In this document: piece by piece, positions 14,412 to 21,710 of the stretch
How positions within the stretch are numbered: position 1 is the first letter of the stretch
Layout: every line of letters begins with the position of its first letter
Source: Amycolatopsis coloradensis
Lineage (GTDB): Bacteria; Actinomycetota; Actinomycetes; Mycobacteriales; Pseudonocardiaceae
Assembly: GCF_037997115.1 (NCBI RefSeq)
Contig: NZ_CP150484.1
Span: forward strand, 8,542,754 to 8,576,481
Length of the DNA: 33,728 nt
Reading direction: 5' to 3'
Translations under genes and position numbers: made by a program
The notes under the pieces: model-generated
Seen by the model: the letters and a program-made list of their open reading frames with translations, nothing else
Told to the model about the DNA's origin: nothing
Databases searched by the model: none

Positions 14412-14516
14412 ATGACTTCGACCCTCGCCTTCCTGACCCCGTCCTCCGTCGTCCGACGGGTGCGGGTGCAGCAGCAGGCCGGGTCCTGGCGGAGGCCGAC
14501 ACCAGTCCGACCGTGA
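14412..14516 (+). CDS. Possible 34-aa leader ORF of the LysE gene
   Basis: ATG 14412 opens a 34-codon frame (MTSTLAFLTPSSVVRR..., basic C-terminal half) whose TGA overlaps the LysE GTG start as GTGA. The exact coupling could mean a translated leader that feeds ribosomes to the exporter gene, which lacks its own close ribosome site. I recognise no homology, and chance is possible in high-GC DNA. Confidence 0.3.
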   Translation: MTSTLAFLTPSSVVRRVRVQQQAGSWRRPTPVRP

Positions 14517-15136
14517 GCGCCGCGCTCGTCGCGGGCCTGCTCGCCGGGTATGGCATCGCCATCCCGGTGGGCGCGGTCGCGACCTATCTCGTCGTGCTGA
14601 CGGCCAGATCGGGGCTCAGGATCGGCGCGTACGCCGCGCTCGGCGTCGCCACGGCCGACGGGTTGTACGCGCTGGTCGCGGTTCTCGGCGGCGGCAGGCT
14701 CATCCCTCTCATCGAGCCGATCGCCGTACCGCTGCGCTGGACATCGGTGGTGATCCTGCTCGCGCTGGCCGTCCACATCGGACTCAGCGGGATCCGGACC
14801 TTCCGCGACTCCGCGAAGGCCGAGGTGACGCAGCCGGTCACGATCGGGCCGATGAAGGCGTACGTGAGCCTGCTCGGGATCACGCTGCTGAACCCGACGA
14901 CAGTGGTCTACTTCGCGGCGCTCGTACTGGGCAGCGAGGACATGGCCTCGGCGAGCGGAGCGGAACACGTCGCCTTCGTGGCGGCGGCGTTCGCGGCCTC
15001 GGCCAGCTGGCAACTGCTCCTCGCGGGCGGTGGCGCCATGCTCGGCAAGGCACTGACCGGACGCCGTGGACGGCTGATGACCGCGCTGGCGTCGAGCGCG
15101 CTCATCACCGTGCTCGGTCTGCGGCTGCTCTGGTGA
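14513..15136 (+). CDS. LysE-family exporter
   Basis: 207-aa integral membrane protein of the LysE/RhtB amino-acid exporter superfamily with about six hydrophobic segments. It starts VSAALVAGLLAGYGIAIPVG, matching the first helix and its PVG motif. A central cytoplasmic loop with the substrate-family sequence PMKAYVSLLGITLLNPTTV is followed by three more helices. The exported substrate is unknown. GTG 14513 is chosen because homology begins there; upstream in-frame sequence looks non-coding. No adjacent LysG/Lrp-type regulator is visible. It starts about 150 nt after the inverted-repeat element. Confidence 0.85.
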   Translation: MSAALVAGLLAGYGIAIPVGAVATYLVVLTARSGLRIGAYAALGVATADGLYALVAVLGGGRLIPLIEPIAVPLRWTSVVILLALAVHIGLSGIRTFRDSAKAEVTQPVTIGPMKAYVSLLGITLLNPTTVVYFAALVLGSEDMASASGAEHVAFVAAAFAASASWQLLLAGGGAMLGKALTGRRGRLMTALASSALITVLGLRLLW

Positions 15137-15193
15137 AGAAACAGCCGCGAATCGAGGACCGTGGTTGTCCGCATCGGTTGCGAGGCTGTGCCC

Positions 15194-15619
15194 ATGACCG
15201 AAACCCAGGAACGCACCGCCTCCCTCCACTCCTACCTCGCTTACAACGACGCCCCCAAGGCCCTTCGCTGGCTCGAACGCGCCTTCGGCTTCGAGACCAC
15301 CACGGAGTACCCCGACGACAAAGGCCTGATCCTGCACGCGGAACTGCGGCTCGGCGAAGTCCGGATCATCGTGTTCAGCGCGGAGGAGGACTACGACCGC
15401 CCGGCACGCAAGGGCGAAACCGTCGGCCACGGCCTCTACGTGAGCCTTCCGACGCAGGAAGCCGTGGACGCCGTGTTCGCCTCCGCCATCGAAGCCGGCG
15501 CGACGTCGGTCTGGGAACCGGTGAACACCGAATGGGGCAACTACCGCTGCCGCGTCGACGACCTCGAAGGCTACGAATGGACTTTCGGCACGTACGTCCC
15601 CGGCGAACCGCAAAGCTAG
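15194..15619 (+). CDS. VOC/glyoxalase-like protein (PhnB-type)
   Basis: 141-aa vicinal-oxygen-chelate superfamily protein of the PhnB-like branch: LHSYLAYNDAPKALRWLERAFGFE, HAELRLGEVRIIVFS, GLYVSLPTQEAVDAVFASAIEAGA, and a terminal WGNYRCRVDDLEGYEWTFGTY. Such proteins are often single-domain metalloenzymes or drug-binding/resistance proteins; the substrate here is unknown. The ATG at 15194 matches the family start. It ends in a CTAG (15616-15619) that supplies its own TAG stop and the TAG stop of the convergent peptidase. Confidence 0.87.
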   Translation: MTETQERTASLHSYLAYNDAPKALRWLERAFGFETTTEYPDDKGLILHAELRLGEVRIIVFSAEEDYDRPARKGETVGHGLYVSLPTQEAVDAVFASAIEAGATSVWEPVNTEWGNYRCRVDDLEGYEWTFGTYVPGEPQS

Positions 15620-17379
15620 AGCAACCGCGCGAACCACTCGCGGGCGCGGCGGAGCAGATCCAGCTGGTGTTCCCGTTCGGAGATCCTGTGCCCTTCGCCG
15701 GGATACACGACGAGGTCGTGTTCGACGCCGAAGTGGCGTAGCGCGCGGTGGAAGAATTCCGCCTGGGACAAGGGGACGTTCGTGTCTTCCGCACCGTGCA
15801 CGATCAGCACGGGGGTCTCGATCTTCGACGCGAAGGAGATCGGGCTGAGCTGATCGTGCCGGTGCGGGCCTGTTCCTTCCCAGCCGATACTTCCGCCGTG
15901 CGCGGCTTCCACCAGCGGACCGAGTTCACCGGTCGCGGCGAGCATTCCCCAGTCACAGATCCCGGCGACCATCAGTGCCGCCTTGAACCGGCGGGTCTGC
16001 CCGACGGCCCAGGCCGTCATATATCCGCCGTGACTCCCGCCCGCGATCCCGAGCCGCTCCGGATCGGCCACTCCTTCAGCGATGAGGAGATCGATCCCGG
16101 TCTCGTGATCGCTCCATTCCTCCAGGCCTACCCGTCCCGCGACAGAAGCGGCGAATTCGTGCCCATGGCCTTGTCCCCCACGGGGATTCGGCAGGAAGAC
16201 GGCGTGCCCTGCCAGGGCCAGCCACTGCGCCGACGGGAACCAGCCGAGCATGAAGCGGTCCGCGTACCGGTCATACGGTCCGCCGTGCACCACGGTGACC
16301 AGCGAGAAAGGTCCGTCGGCCCGGGTCTTCCCCGGCGGGAGAACGAGCAGTCCGTCCAGCGTGAGACCGTCGGAAGCCTTATAGGACAAGCGTTCCTGCG
16401 ATCCCCAGAGAATCTCGGCAAGCTCTGGCGCAGTATCGCTCACGCGCGTCAGCGGCTCACCGATGAGTCCACAATGGACATCCACCGGGCGGTGGGCGGT
16501 GCTCAGCACGACGGCCACGATCTCGCCGTTCGAAGCGATCGCGTCCGCCTGCCCTCGCCACAACGACACTTCGCCGGCACCGAGCCGGTGAAGGGCCGTG
16601 TCGAGACCGTCGGCGACGAGCACCAGCGGCGCGCCGGAATCGACCTGTGCGAGCCTGATCGGACAGGCCACTTCCGGCGTCAGGTTCCGGTGCTCACCCG
16701 TTTCCACGGGCACGTCGAAGACCGCCCAGCCGCCCACGATTTCCGGGGTCGCGAGATACGTGATGTGCCAGCCGTCCCCGTCCCGCCACCAGACCGGGCT
16801 CTTGGTTTCGAACGCGGACCTCCCTAGGTCACGCCGTTCTCCGCTTTCCAGGTTCAGCACGGAAAGCCGGGGTTCGAGCGCGCCGGGATCGGTCTCCGGG
16901 GTCGGCCACGTCACCACGGCGAGCGCCCCGTCGTCCTGGCGACGGGCGACGTCGACCACGTGGTCTTCGAGCAGTGTCGTGATCTCACCGGTTCGCGGGT
17001 CGAAGCTCCGCAGCCGTGCCGGACGGAGGCTTTCACTCCAGACCCAGATTTCCGCGGCAGGCGTCTCGTCTTCGGCGATGAACACGATCCGCTCGCGCAT
17101 CGGGAGGAACGCCGTGATCTCGCTCCGCCAGGCGAACAGCGGCCCGTCCTCCGTGTGAATCAGCCCGTCCCGGAGGAAGTAGAGGGAGTCCGGCGACCAC
17201 CGGGGCGAGGACCCCTCGGCCAGCTTCCGCGGCTTTTCCTCACCGTCCACGCCCGCCAGCCAGATTTCAGGGCTGCCCTTCGCGATGGTGGCGACCTGGT
17301 AGGCGATCCACCGTCCATCCGGGGAGAGCGCGGGTTCCGACGGGACACGGCTGTCGACGATCAGTTCAGCGGTCAGCAT
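15616..17379 (-). CDS. S9-family prolyl oligopeptidase / acylaminoacyl-peptidase-like protein
   Basis: 587-aa serine peptidase. The N-terminal ~330 residues form a beta-propeller of WD40-like/TolB-like repeats (PALSPDGRWIAYQV, SPRWSPDSLYF, etc.). The C-terminal alpha/beta-hydrolase catalytic domain has VHGGPYDRY, the nucleophile S449 in GGSHGGYM, the acid GAEDTNVPL and the His in GEGHRISE. No signal peptide is seen, so it is probably cytoplasmic. It likely cleaves short or N-acylated peptides. The start is 4 nt after the SRPBCC gene's stop, placing it in the ArsR-controlled operon. Confidence 0.9.
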   Translation of the reverse strand: MLTAELIVDSRVPSEPALSPDGRWIAYQVATIAKGSPEIWLAGVDGEEKPRKLAEGSSPRWSPDSLYFLRDGLIHTEDGPLFAWRSEITAFLPMRERIVFIAEDETPAAEIWVWSESLRPARLRSFDPRTGEITTLLEDHVVDVARRQDDGALAVVTWPTPETDPGALEPRLSVLNLESGERRDLGRSAFETKSPVWWRDGDGWHITYLATPEIVGGWAVFDVPVETGEHRNLTPEVACPIRLAQVDSGAPLVLVADGLDTALHRLGAGEVSLWRGQADAIASNGEIVAVVLSTAHRPVDVHCGLIGEPLTRVSDTAPELAEILWGSQERLSYKASDGLTLDGLLVLPPGKTRADGPFSLVTVVHGGPYDRYADRFMLGWFPSAQWLALAGHAVFLPNPRGGQGHGHEFAASVAGRVGLEEWSDHETGIDLLIAEGVADPERLGIAGGSHGGYMTAWAVGQTRRFKAALMVAGICDWGMLAATGELGPLVEAAHGGSIGWEGTGPHRHDQLSPISFASKIETPVLIVHGAEDTNVPLSQAEFFHRALRHFGVEHDLVVYPGEGHRISEREHQLDLLRRAREWFARLL

Positions 17380-17383
17380 GTGT

Positions 17384-17821
17384 TCATACTGCCGACAAAA
17401 CCTTCCCCAGCGCATCGAGCCAGTCGCCCGTGCCCTGCTCTCGCCATGCCGGCTCTTCGTGGCCGTCGAGGAAGGTGCCCTGCTCGATCAACGTCAGCCG
17501 GGTGCCGCCTTCCTCTGCTTCGAGCAGGATCGTCGTGACCGAAACGGTCGCCAGGACGTCGTCCGCGGAGAGCTTCCCCGCGTAGACGATCCGCTCGTTT
17601 TCCGCGATGTCCTCATAGCGGGCTTCGAAGAGCATCTGCTTGCCGCCGGGGGGACCGCTGATGACCTCGCGGCCGCCGACCCGGAAGTCGAGGGAGTGCC
17701 CGCCGCCGGGCACGGTGATCCAACCGGCCTTCGCGGCCGGATCCGACCAAGCGGCGAAAACGCGTTCCGGCGCCACGGGGTAGACGCGCTCGAGGGTGAA
17801 AGTGGCGTGTTTGACGGTCAT
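17384..17821 (-). CDS. SRPBCC (AHSA1-type) protein
   Basis: 145-aa START-like/AHSA1 protein: FTLERVYPVAPERVFAAWSDPAAKAGW, a central FRVGGREV, LFEARYEDIAENERIVYAGKL, and the terminal helix EEPAWREQGTGDWLDALGKVL. Proteins of this type form a deep hydrophobic cavity and are often encoded directly after an ArsR-type repressor, as here (ATGA overlap, 17818-17821). The ligand is unknown. The downstream S9 peptidase follows after 4 nt. Confidence 0.9.
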   Translation of the reverse strand: MTVKHATFTLERVYPVAPERVFAAWSDPAAKAGWITVPGGGHSLDFRVGGREVISGPPGGKQMLFEARYEDIAENERIVYAGKLSADDVLATVSVTTILLEAEEGGTRLTLIEQGTFLDGHEEPAWREQGTGDWLDALGKVLSAV

Positions 17822-18150
17822 GACCTTTGCCTTTCGTCGGAGTCCAGAAAGCCGCCAAGGCGATCGAGCCGGTGTTCCCAGCCGGTGCGCTGCCCGCCGA
17901 GCCAGTCCTCGGCCATCCGCAGTCCGTCCGGTTCGAGGTGGCAGGTACGGACGCGCCCCGCCTTCTCCGACCGGACGAGCCCGCTGGCCTCCAGCACCTG
18001 GAGGTGCTGCATCACGGCGGGCAGCGACATCGACAACGGCTGCGCGAGCTCCCCCACCGAGGCGGGGCCCCGGGTGAGGCGCTCGATCATTTCGCGGCGC
18101 GTCCCGTCGGACAGCGCCTTGAACACCTGGTCCATGCGTTGGTTAGGCAC
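17818..18150 (-). CDS. ArsR-family transcriptional repressor
   Basis: 110-aa winged-helix repressor: MDQVFKALSDGTRREMIERL, SVGELAQPLSMSLPAVMQHLQVLEASGLV, then a KAGRVRTCHLEPDGL wing. It lacks the classical metal-binding CxC box of ArsR/SmtB and belongs to the group paired with SRPBCC proteins. GTG 18150 is preferred over ATG 18135 because an AT-rich -10 region ends about 6 nt before it. Two copies of the operator-like AGTTAAGCA lie just upstream. It heads the operon with the SRPBCC protein and peptidase and probably represses itself. Confidence 0.9.
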   Translation of the reverse strand: MPNQRMDQVFKALSDGTRREMIERLTRGPASVGELAQPLSMSLPAVMQHLQVLEASGLVRSEKAGRVRTCHLEPDGLRMAEDWLGGQRTGWEHRLDRLGGFLDSDERQRS

Positions 18151-18151
18151 A

Positions 18152-18201
18152 TGCTTAACTATCCGCCCACGCCGGACAATAGTCAAGTAGGTGCTTAACT
18201 T
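18152..18201 (-). promoter_or_regulatory. ArsR operon promoter with repeated AGTTAAGCA
   Basis: On the minus strand AGTTAAGCA occurs twice, 40 bp apart (plus-strand TGCTTAACT at 18152-18160 and 18192-18200). Between them lie a TTGACT -35 and, 18 bp later, an ATAGTT -10 whose end overlaps the proximal copy. The repeats flank the core promoter, as expected for repressor sites, and are AT-rich against the GC-rich background. Confidence 0.6.
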
Positions 18202-18893
18202 TCTGCGGTCATGCCTTCGACGAGCAGCCACTGCGACGCGAGGTACGAAGTCAGCACGAAGGTTTCGAGGTTGGCCCGCACCCGCTCACTGGTGACGAAG
18301 TCGCGGCGGATCAGGATCGCCAGATCCGACGCGGAGAACAGCAGCGCGCCGGCGGCGATCCAGGTGCGGCGGTCACCCGACGGGACCACCATCCCGCCCG
18401 AGACCTTGGCCTTCGGCGCCAGCACCGGGTCGGCCGCGAGGGTCGACGTCGTGCTCAGCAGGCCTCCGTAGACCGAAAGCACCGAAGAGACCGGGGACGG
18501 CTTCGGCAACGCCATCGCGACCGCGGCCGCGGCCCACGCCGCCAGCCTGGGCGGCGCGGTCGCCGCGCGCGGGCGGGCACCGCGGCGCCACAACAGCGCG
18601 GAGTACAGCACCTGCATGACACCGAACGAGGTCGCACCCCTGATCAGCTGGCCGTCCTCGTCGGACCGGCCCATGAAGTGGTCGCCCGCGCCCGCCGCGA
18701 TCAACGCGGTGACGAGCAGCCCCTTCTCCCCCGGCGCGAGCCCCCGCGAACGCGCGACCCTGGCGGCGAGCACCGGGACCGCGGCGGGCTTGGTCGCGAG
18801 TCGCAGCTTCCGATTGCCTGTCCTCGCGGAGTACACCGTGCCGATCGCGGCGCTCGCGAACAACACCCGTTCGGCGATTTTCAGGGCCTTCAC
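18195..18893 (-). CDS. YhhN-family membrane protein (lysoplasmalogenase-like)
   Basis: 232-aa polytopic membrane protein, about seven to eight hydrophobic segments. The family-type sequence GLLVTALIAAGAGDHFMGR and the late SGDRRTWIAAGALLFSASDLAILIRRDF resemble YhhN/TMEM86 proteins, some of which hydrolyse the vinyl-ether bond of lysoplasmalogens; the activity here is unproven. A strong GGAGGTGG site precedes GTG 18893. It lies 45 nt upstream of the ArsR operon and 52 nt after the GlxA-type regulator, on the same strand. Confidence 0.82.
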   Translation of the reverse strand: MKALKIAERVLFASAAIGTVYSARTGNRKLRLATKPAAVPVLAARVARSRGLAPGEKGLLVTALIAAGAGDHFMGRSDEDGQLIRGATSFGVMQVLYSALLWRRGARPRAATAPPRLAAWAAAAVAMALPKPSPVSSVLSVYGGLLSTTSTLAADPVLAPKAKVSGGMVVPSGDRRTWIAAGALLFSASDLAILIRRDFVTSERVRANLETFVLTSYLASQWLLVEGMTAES

Positions 18894-18945
18894 TGACCAC
18901 CTCCGGAACTTATCCCAGGGTAAGTTACCAGGCGGTCAGCTGCTT

Positions 18946-19929
18946 TCAGACGGCTTCGCGGAAGGTGTTCCGATACGCGCTCGGCGAGACCCCCAACGCC
19001 GCCTGCAGATGCTGACGCAGCGACGCGGCGGTGCCGAAGCCCGCTTCGGTGGCGACCTTGTCCACCGGCAGATCGGTCTCTTCGAGCAGTTGGCGGGCTC
19101 GTTCGATCCGCTGCTGGGTCAGCCACTGCAACGCCGAGATCCCGACCTCGTCGCGGAATCGCCGCGTGAACGTCCTCGTGCTCATCGCCTCTTTCGCCGC
19201 GAGTTCGCGCAGCGTCAGCGGCCTGTCGAGGTTCTCGAGCGCCCAGGCACGCGCCGCCGCCGTCGAAGAGGACTGCGGCTCCGGCACCGGCCGCCGGATG
19301 AACTGCGCCTGCCCGCCCTCGCGGTGTGGCGAGACGACCGTTCCGCGCGCGACCTCGTTCGCGACCGCGGCACCGTGATCGCAGCGGATCATGTGCAGGC
19401 AGAGATCGATCCCGGACGCGACGCCCGCCGCGGTCAGCACGTTCCCGTCGTCGGTGTAGAGCACGTTGGGATCCAGGTCGACCTTCGGGAACTTCGCCTG
19501 GAAGTCCAGCGCCGATCGCCAGTGCGTGGTCGCCTTCCGGCCGTCGAGCAGGCCGGCGGCGGCGAGCACGAAGGCACCCGTGCAGATCGACGCGATCCTG
19601 GCCTCCGGGCGGATCAGCTCCAGCGCCCGCGCGAGCGGCTCGGTGAGGTCGTGCCCCGACGGTTCGTATTCGGTGGACGACGCCGGGATGACCACGGTGT
19701 CGGCCTCGGCCAGCACCTCCGGCCCGAGCGCGACCGAGATCGTGACGTCGGCGTCGGTCCGGATCTGCCCCGGTTCCGGCGTGCAGGTGACGACCTCGTA
19801 GAGCGGCTCGCCGTCGGCGGACTTGGCCGTGCCGAACAGCCGGGTGACGATCCCCAGCTCCATCACCAGCATTCCGTGGCGGACCAGCACGGCGACCCGA
19901 TGACGGCCGGGATGCACGAAGAAGCCCAT
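18946..19929 (-). CDS. GlxA-type AraC-family transcriptional regulator
   Basis: 327-aa regulator with an N-terminal DJ-1/PfpI-like domain (HRVAVLVRHGMLVMELGI, a Cys elbow SICTGAFVLAAAGLLDGRKATTHW) and a C-terminal double helix-turn-helix of AraC type (LTLRELAAKEAMSTRTFTRRF; VDKVATEAGFGTAASLRQHL). The DJ-1-like part is probably a sensor rather than a protease or amidase. ATG 19929 is chosen by family alignment; in-frame ATGs at 19947 and 19956 are alternatives. It is divergent from an NAD(P)H oxidoreductase whose start is 71 nt away, the probable regulatory target. Confidence 0.88.
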   Translation of the reverse strand: MGFFVHPGRHRVAVLVRHGMLVMELGIVTRLFGTAKSADGEPLYEVVTCTPEPGQIRTDADVTISVALGPEVLAEADTVVIPASSTEYEPSGHDLTEPLARALELIRPEARIASICTGAFVLAAAGLLDGRKATTHWRSALDFQAKFPKVDLDPNVLYTDDGNVLTAAGVASGIDLCLHMIRCDHGAAVANEVARGTVVSPHREGGQAQFIRRPVPEPQSSSTAAARAWALENLDRPLTLRELAAKEAMSTRTFTRRFRDEVGISALQWLTQQRIERARQLLEETDLPVDKVATEAGFGTAASLRQHLQAALGVSPSAYRNTFREAV

Positions 19930-20000
19930 GGCTCGATTCTTGCACATGTTGTCCATCAGGCCACTCGTCCGCGGCGGGGAGAACACGCGACGGTGGGACC

Positions 20001-20771
20001 ATGAACGTGCTGTGGATCTTCGCCCACCCCGAACCCCGTTCCCTCGGCGGCTCGCTGCGCGACGAGGGGTTGAGCGCCCTCCGCGCGCAGGGCGCCGACG
20101 TCCGGGAATCCGATCTGTACGCGATGAAGTGGAAGGCAGTCGTCGACGCCGACGACTTCGGCCGGGCCGCTTCCCCGGACCGGCTTGTCGTCGGCGCGAC
20201 GTCGAAGTGCGCCTTCGAGACCGGCGAGCTCGGCGAGGACATCCGCGCCGAACACGAAAAACTGGCGTGGGCGGACACCGTGATCATCCAATTCCCGCTG
20301 TGGTGGTACGGAATGCCCGCCATCCTCAAGGGCTGGTTCGACCGCGTCTTCGTCAAGGGTTTCGCCTACGGCGTCCAGCGCCCCGACGGCCGGACGGCGC
20401 GCTACGGCGAAGGCGCGCTGGCCGGGAAGCGCGCCATGGTCGTGCTGACCGCGGGGGCGCCGGAGGCCACGATCGGCCCGCGCGGGGTGAACGGCGACAT
20501 CGGTGACCTGCTGTTCCCGTTGCAGCACGGGACACTTTGGTACGCGGGCATGTCGGTCCTGCCCCCGCTGACGATCTGCGGCGCCGACCGCGTCTCGCCA
20601 GGGCAATTCGAAGCCGCGGCCGCGGCGCTGCGCGAACGGCTGCGGACGCTGGCCATTCAGGACCCGATCCCGTTCCGTCACCAGAACGGGGGCGATTACG
20701 ACGACGATCTGGTGCTGCGTGCGGAACTCGCGCCGGGGCGGGACGGGATCGGCGTCCACCTCGACACTTGA
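20001..20771 (+). CDS. NAD(P)H oxidoreductase, flavodoxin-like fold
   Basis: 256-aa protein of the NAD(P)H dehydrogenase (quinone)/MdaB-KefF family: an opening MNVLWIFAHPEPRSLGGSL for the FMN/FAD phosphate, then ADTVIIQFPLWWYGMP and LKGWFDRVFVKGFAYG, typical of the flavin-binding strand and loop. It should use NAD(P)H to reduce quinones or other electrophiles by two electrons. A second half extends to 256 aa, slightly longer than many relatives. It is divergent from the GlxA-type regulator. Its stop codon lies inside the -35 element of the next gene's promoter. Confidence 0.88.
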   Translation: MNVLWIFAHPEPRSLGGSLRDEGLSALRAQGADVRESDLYAMKWKAVVDADDFGRAASPDRLVVGATSKCAFETGELGEDIRAEHEKLAWADTVIIQFPLWWYGMPAILKGWFDRVFVKGFAYGVQRPDGRTARYGEGALAGKRAMVVLTAGAPEATIGPRGVNGDIGDLLFPLQHGTLWYAGMSVLPPLTICGADRVSPGQFEAAAAALRERLRTLAIQDPIPFRHQNGGDYDDDLVLRAELAPGRDGIGVHLDT

Positions 20772-20796
20772 TCAAATATTAGCCCGTGGTTATATT
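20768..20796 (+). promoter_or_regulatory. AT-rich promoter of the double-SRPBCC gene with ATATTAGC direct repeat
   Basis: TTGATC (20768-20773) and TATATT (20791-20796) are spaced 17 bp and look like a strong sigma-70-type promoter. ATATTAGC occurs twice in direct orientation (20776-20783 and 20792-20799), one copy overlapping the -10. A strong AAGGAGG site follows at about 20811-20818. The repeats could be operators. Confidence 0.62.
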
Positions 20797-20823
20797 AGCG
20801 TCAAAGCAGATAAGGAGGTCACC

Positions 20824-21642
20824 GTGAACTCTCGCGCCCGGTTGGAGACCGTCGGGGAACGTCCGGCGCTACGGATGGAACGTCGTCTCGCAGACCGGCC
20901 GGAGCGTGTCTGGCAGGCGATCACCGAACCGTCGAAGCTCGCGAAATGGTTTCCCGCAGCGGTCACAGTCGACCTGCGACCGGGCGGAAAGATCGAATTC
21001 AGCTTCGAGGGCGAAGAGGCCCCGACCGCGGGCAAAGTCCTCGAAGCCGACGAACCCCGCGTGTTCGTGTTCAGCTGGAACGACGACGTGCTGCGCTGGG
21101 AGATCACTCCGGACGGCGACGGCAGCCGTCTGCTCTTCACGCATACGTTCGGCCGTGGTGAACCCGCCATCGCCAAGATCGCGGCGCCCCGCACGGCCGC
21201 TGGCTGGGATAGCTGCCTCGTGGCGCTCGTCGCCCTGCTCGACGGCGTGGACCATGAGCCGTCGGCCGACTGGATCGGCCCGATCGAGGCCTACACCGAG
21301 GAGTTCGGGCTCGCCGAGGGCGAAGTTCTGGAAACCGGCGACGGCAAGGTGATCCGCTTCCGTCGCGACCTGGTCTGGAAACCGCTCGATGAGGTCTGGG
21401 CCCGTCTCACCGCCGAACCGGCCGAGGGCACGGTCATCCACGAGGAACCGCCGCGGCTGCTGGAGTTTTCGCTGCCACGGGGCGGGATCGTCCGCTGGGA
21501 GTTCAGCCATTCCGAACTCGACGGCACCATGGTCGAGGTGACCCAGACCGTCCCCGCCGGACAGGACGACATCGTGCCCGAGGCGCTACGAAGCCGGCGC
21601 GAGAAGCTGAAGAAGTTCTTCGCGGCGACTCAGGGAAGCTGA
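20824..21642 (+). CDS. Two-domain SRPBCC (AHSA1-type) protein
   Basis: 272-aa protein. The first SRPBCC domain spans about residues 15-150 (RRLADRPERVWQAITEPSKLAKWFP, FSFEGEEAPTAGKVLEADEP, WDSCLVALVALLDG). A second related half follows to about residue 270 (IRFRRDLVWKPLDEVWARLTAEP, REKLKKFFAATQ). Tandem AHSA1 domains suggest internal duplication. Ligand unknown. GTG 20824 is fixed by the AAGGAGGTCACC ribosome site. It has its own strong promoter and is not paired with an ArsR gene, unlike the SRPBCC protein at 17384. Confidence 0.87.
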   Translation: MNSRARLETVGERPALRMERRLADRPERVWQAITEPSKLAKWFPAAVTVDLRPGGKIEFSFEGEEAPTAGKVLEADEPRVFVFSWNDDVLRWEITPDGDGSRLLFTHTFGRGEPAIAKIAAPRTAAGWDSCLVALVALLDGVDHEPSADWIGPIEAYTEEFGLAEGEVLETGDGKVIRFRRDLVWKPLDEVWARLTAEPAEGTVIHEEPPRLLEFSLPRGGIVRWEFSHSELDGTMVEVTQTVPAGQDDIVPEALRSRREKLKKFFAATQGS

Positions 21643-21710
21643 TCTCCACCCTGGGGTTGACCTCCGCCGGACGGACGCGCACGCACCACATGTCCGGTTA
21701 AGTTCGCCGT

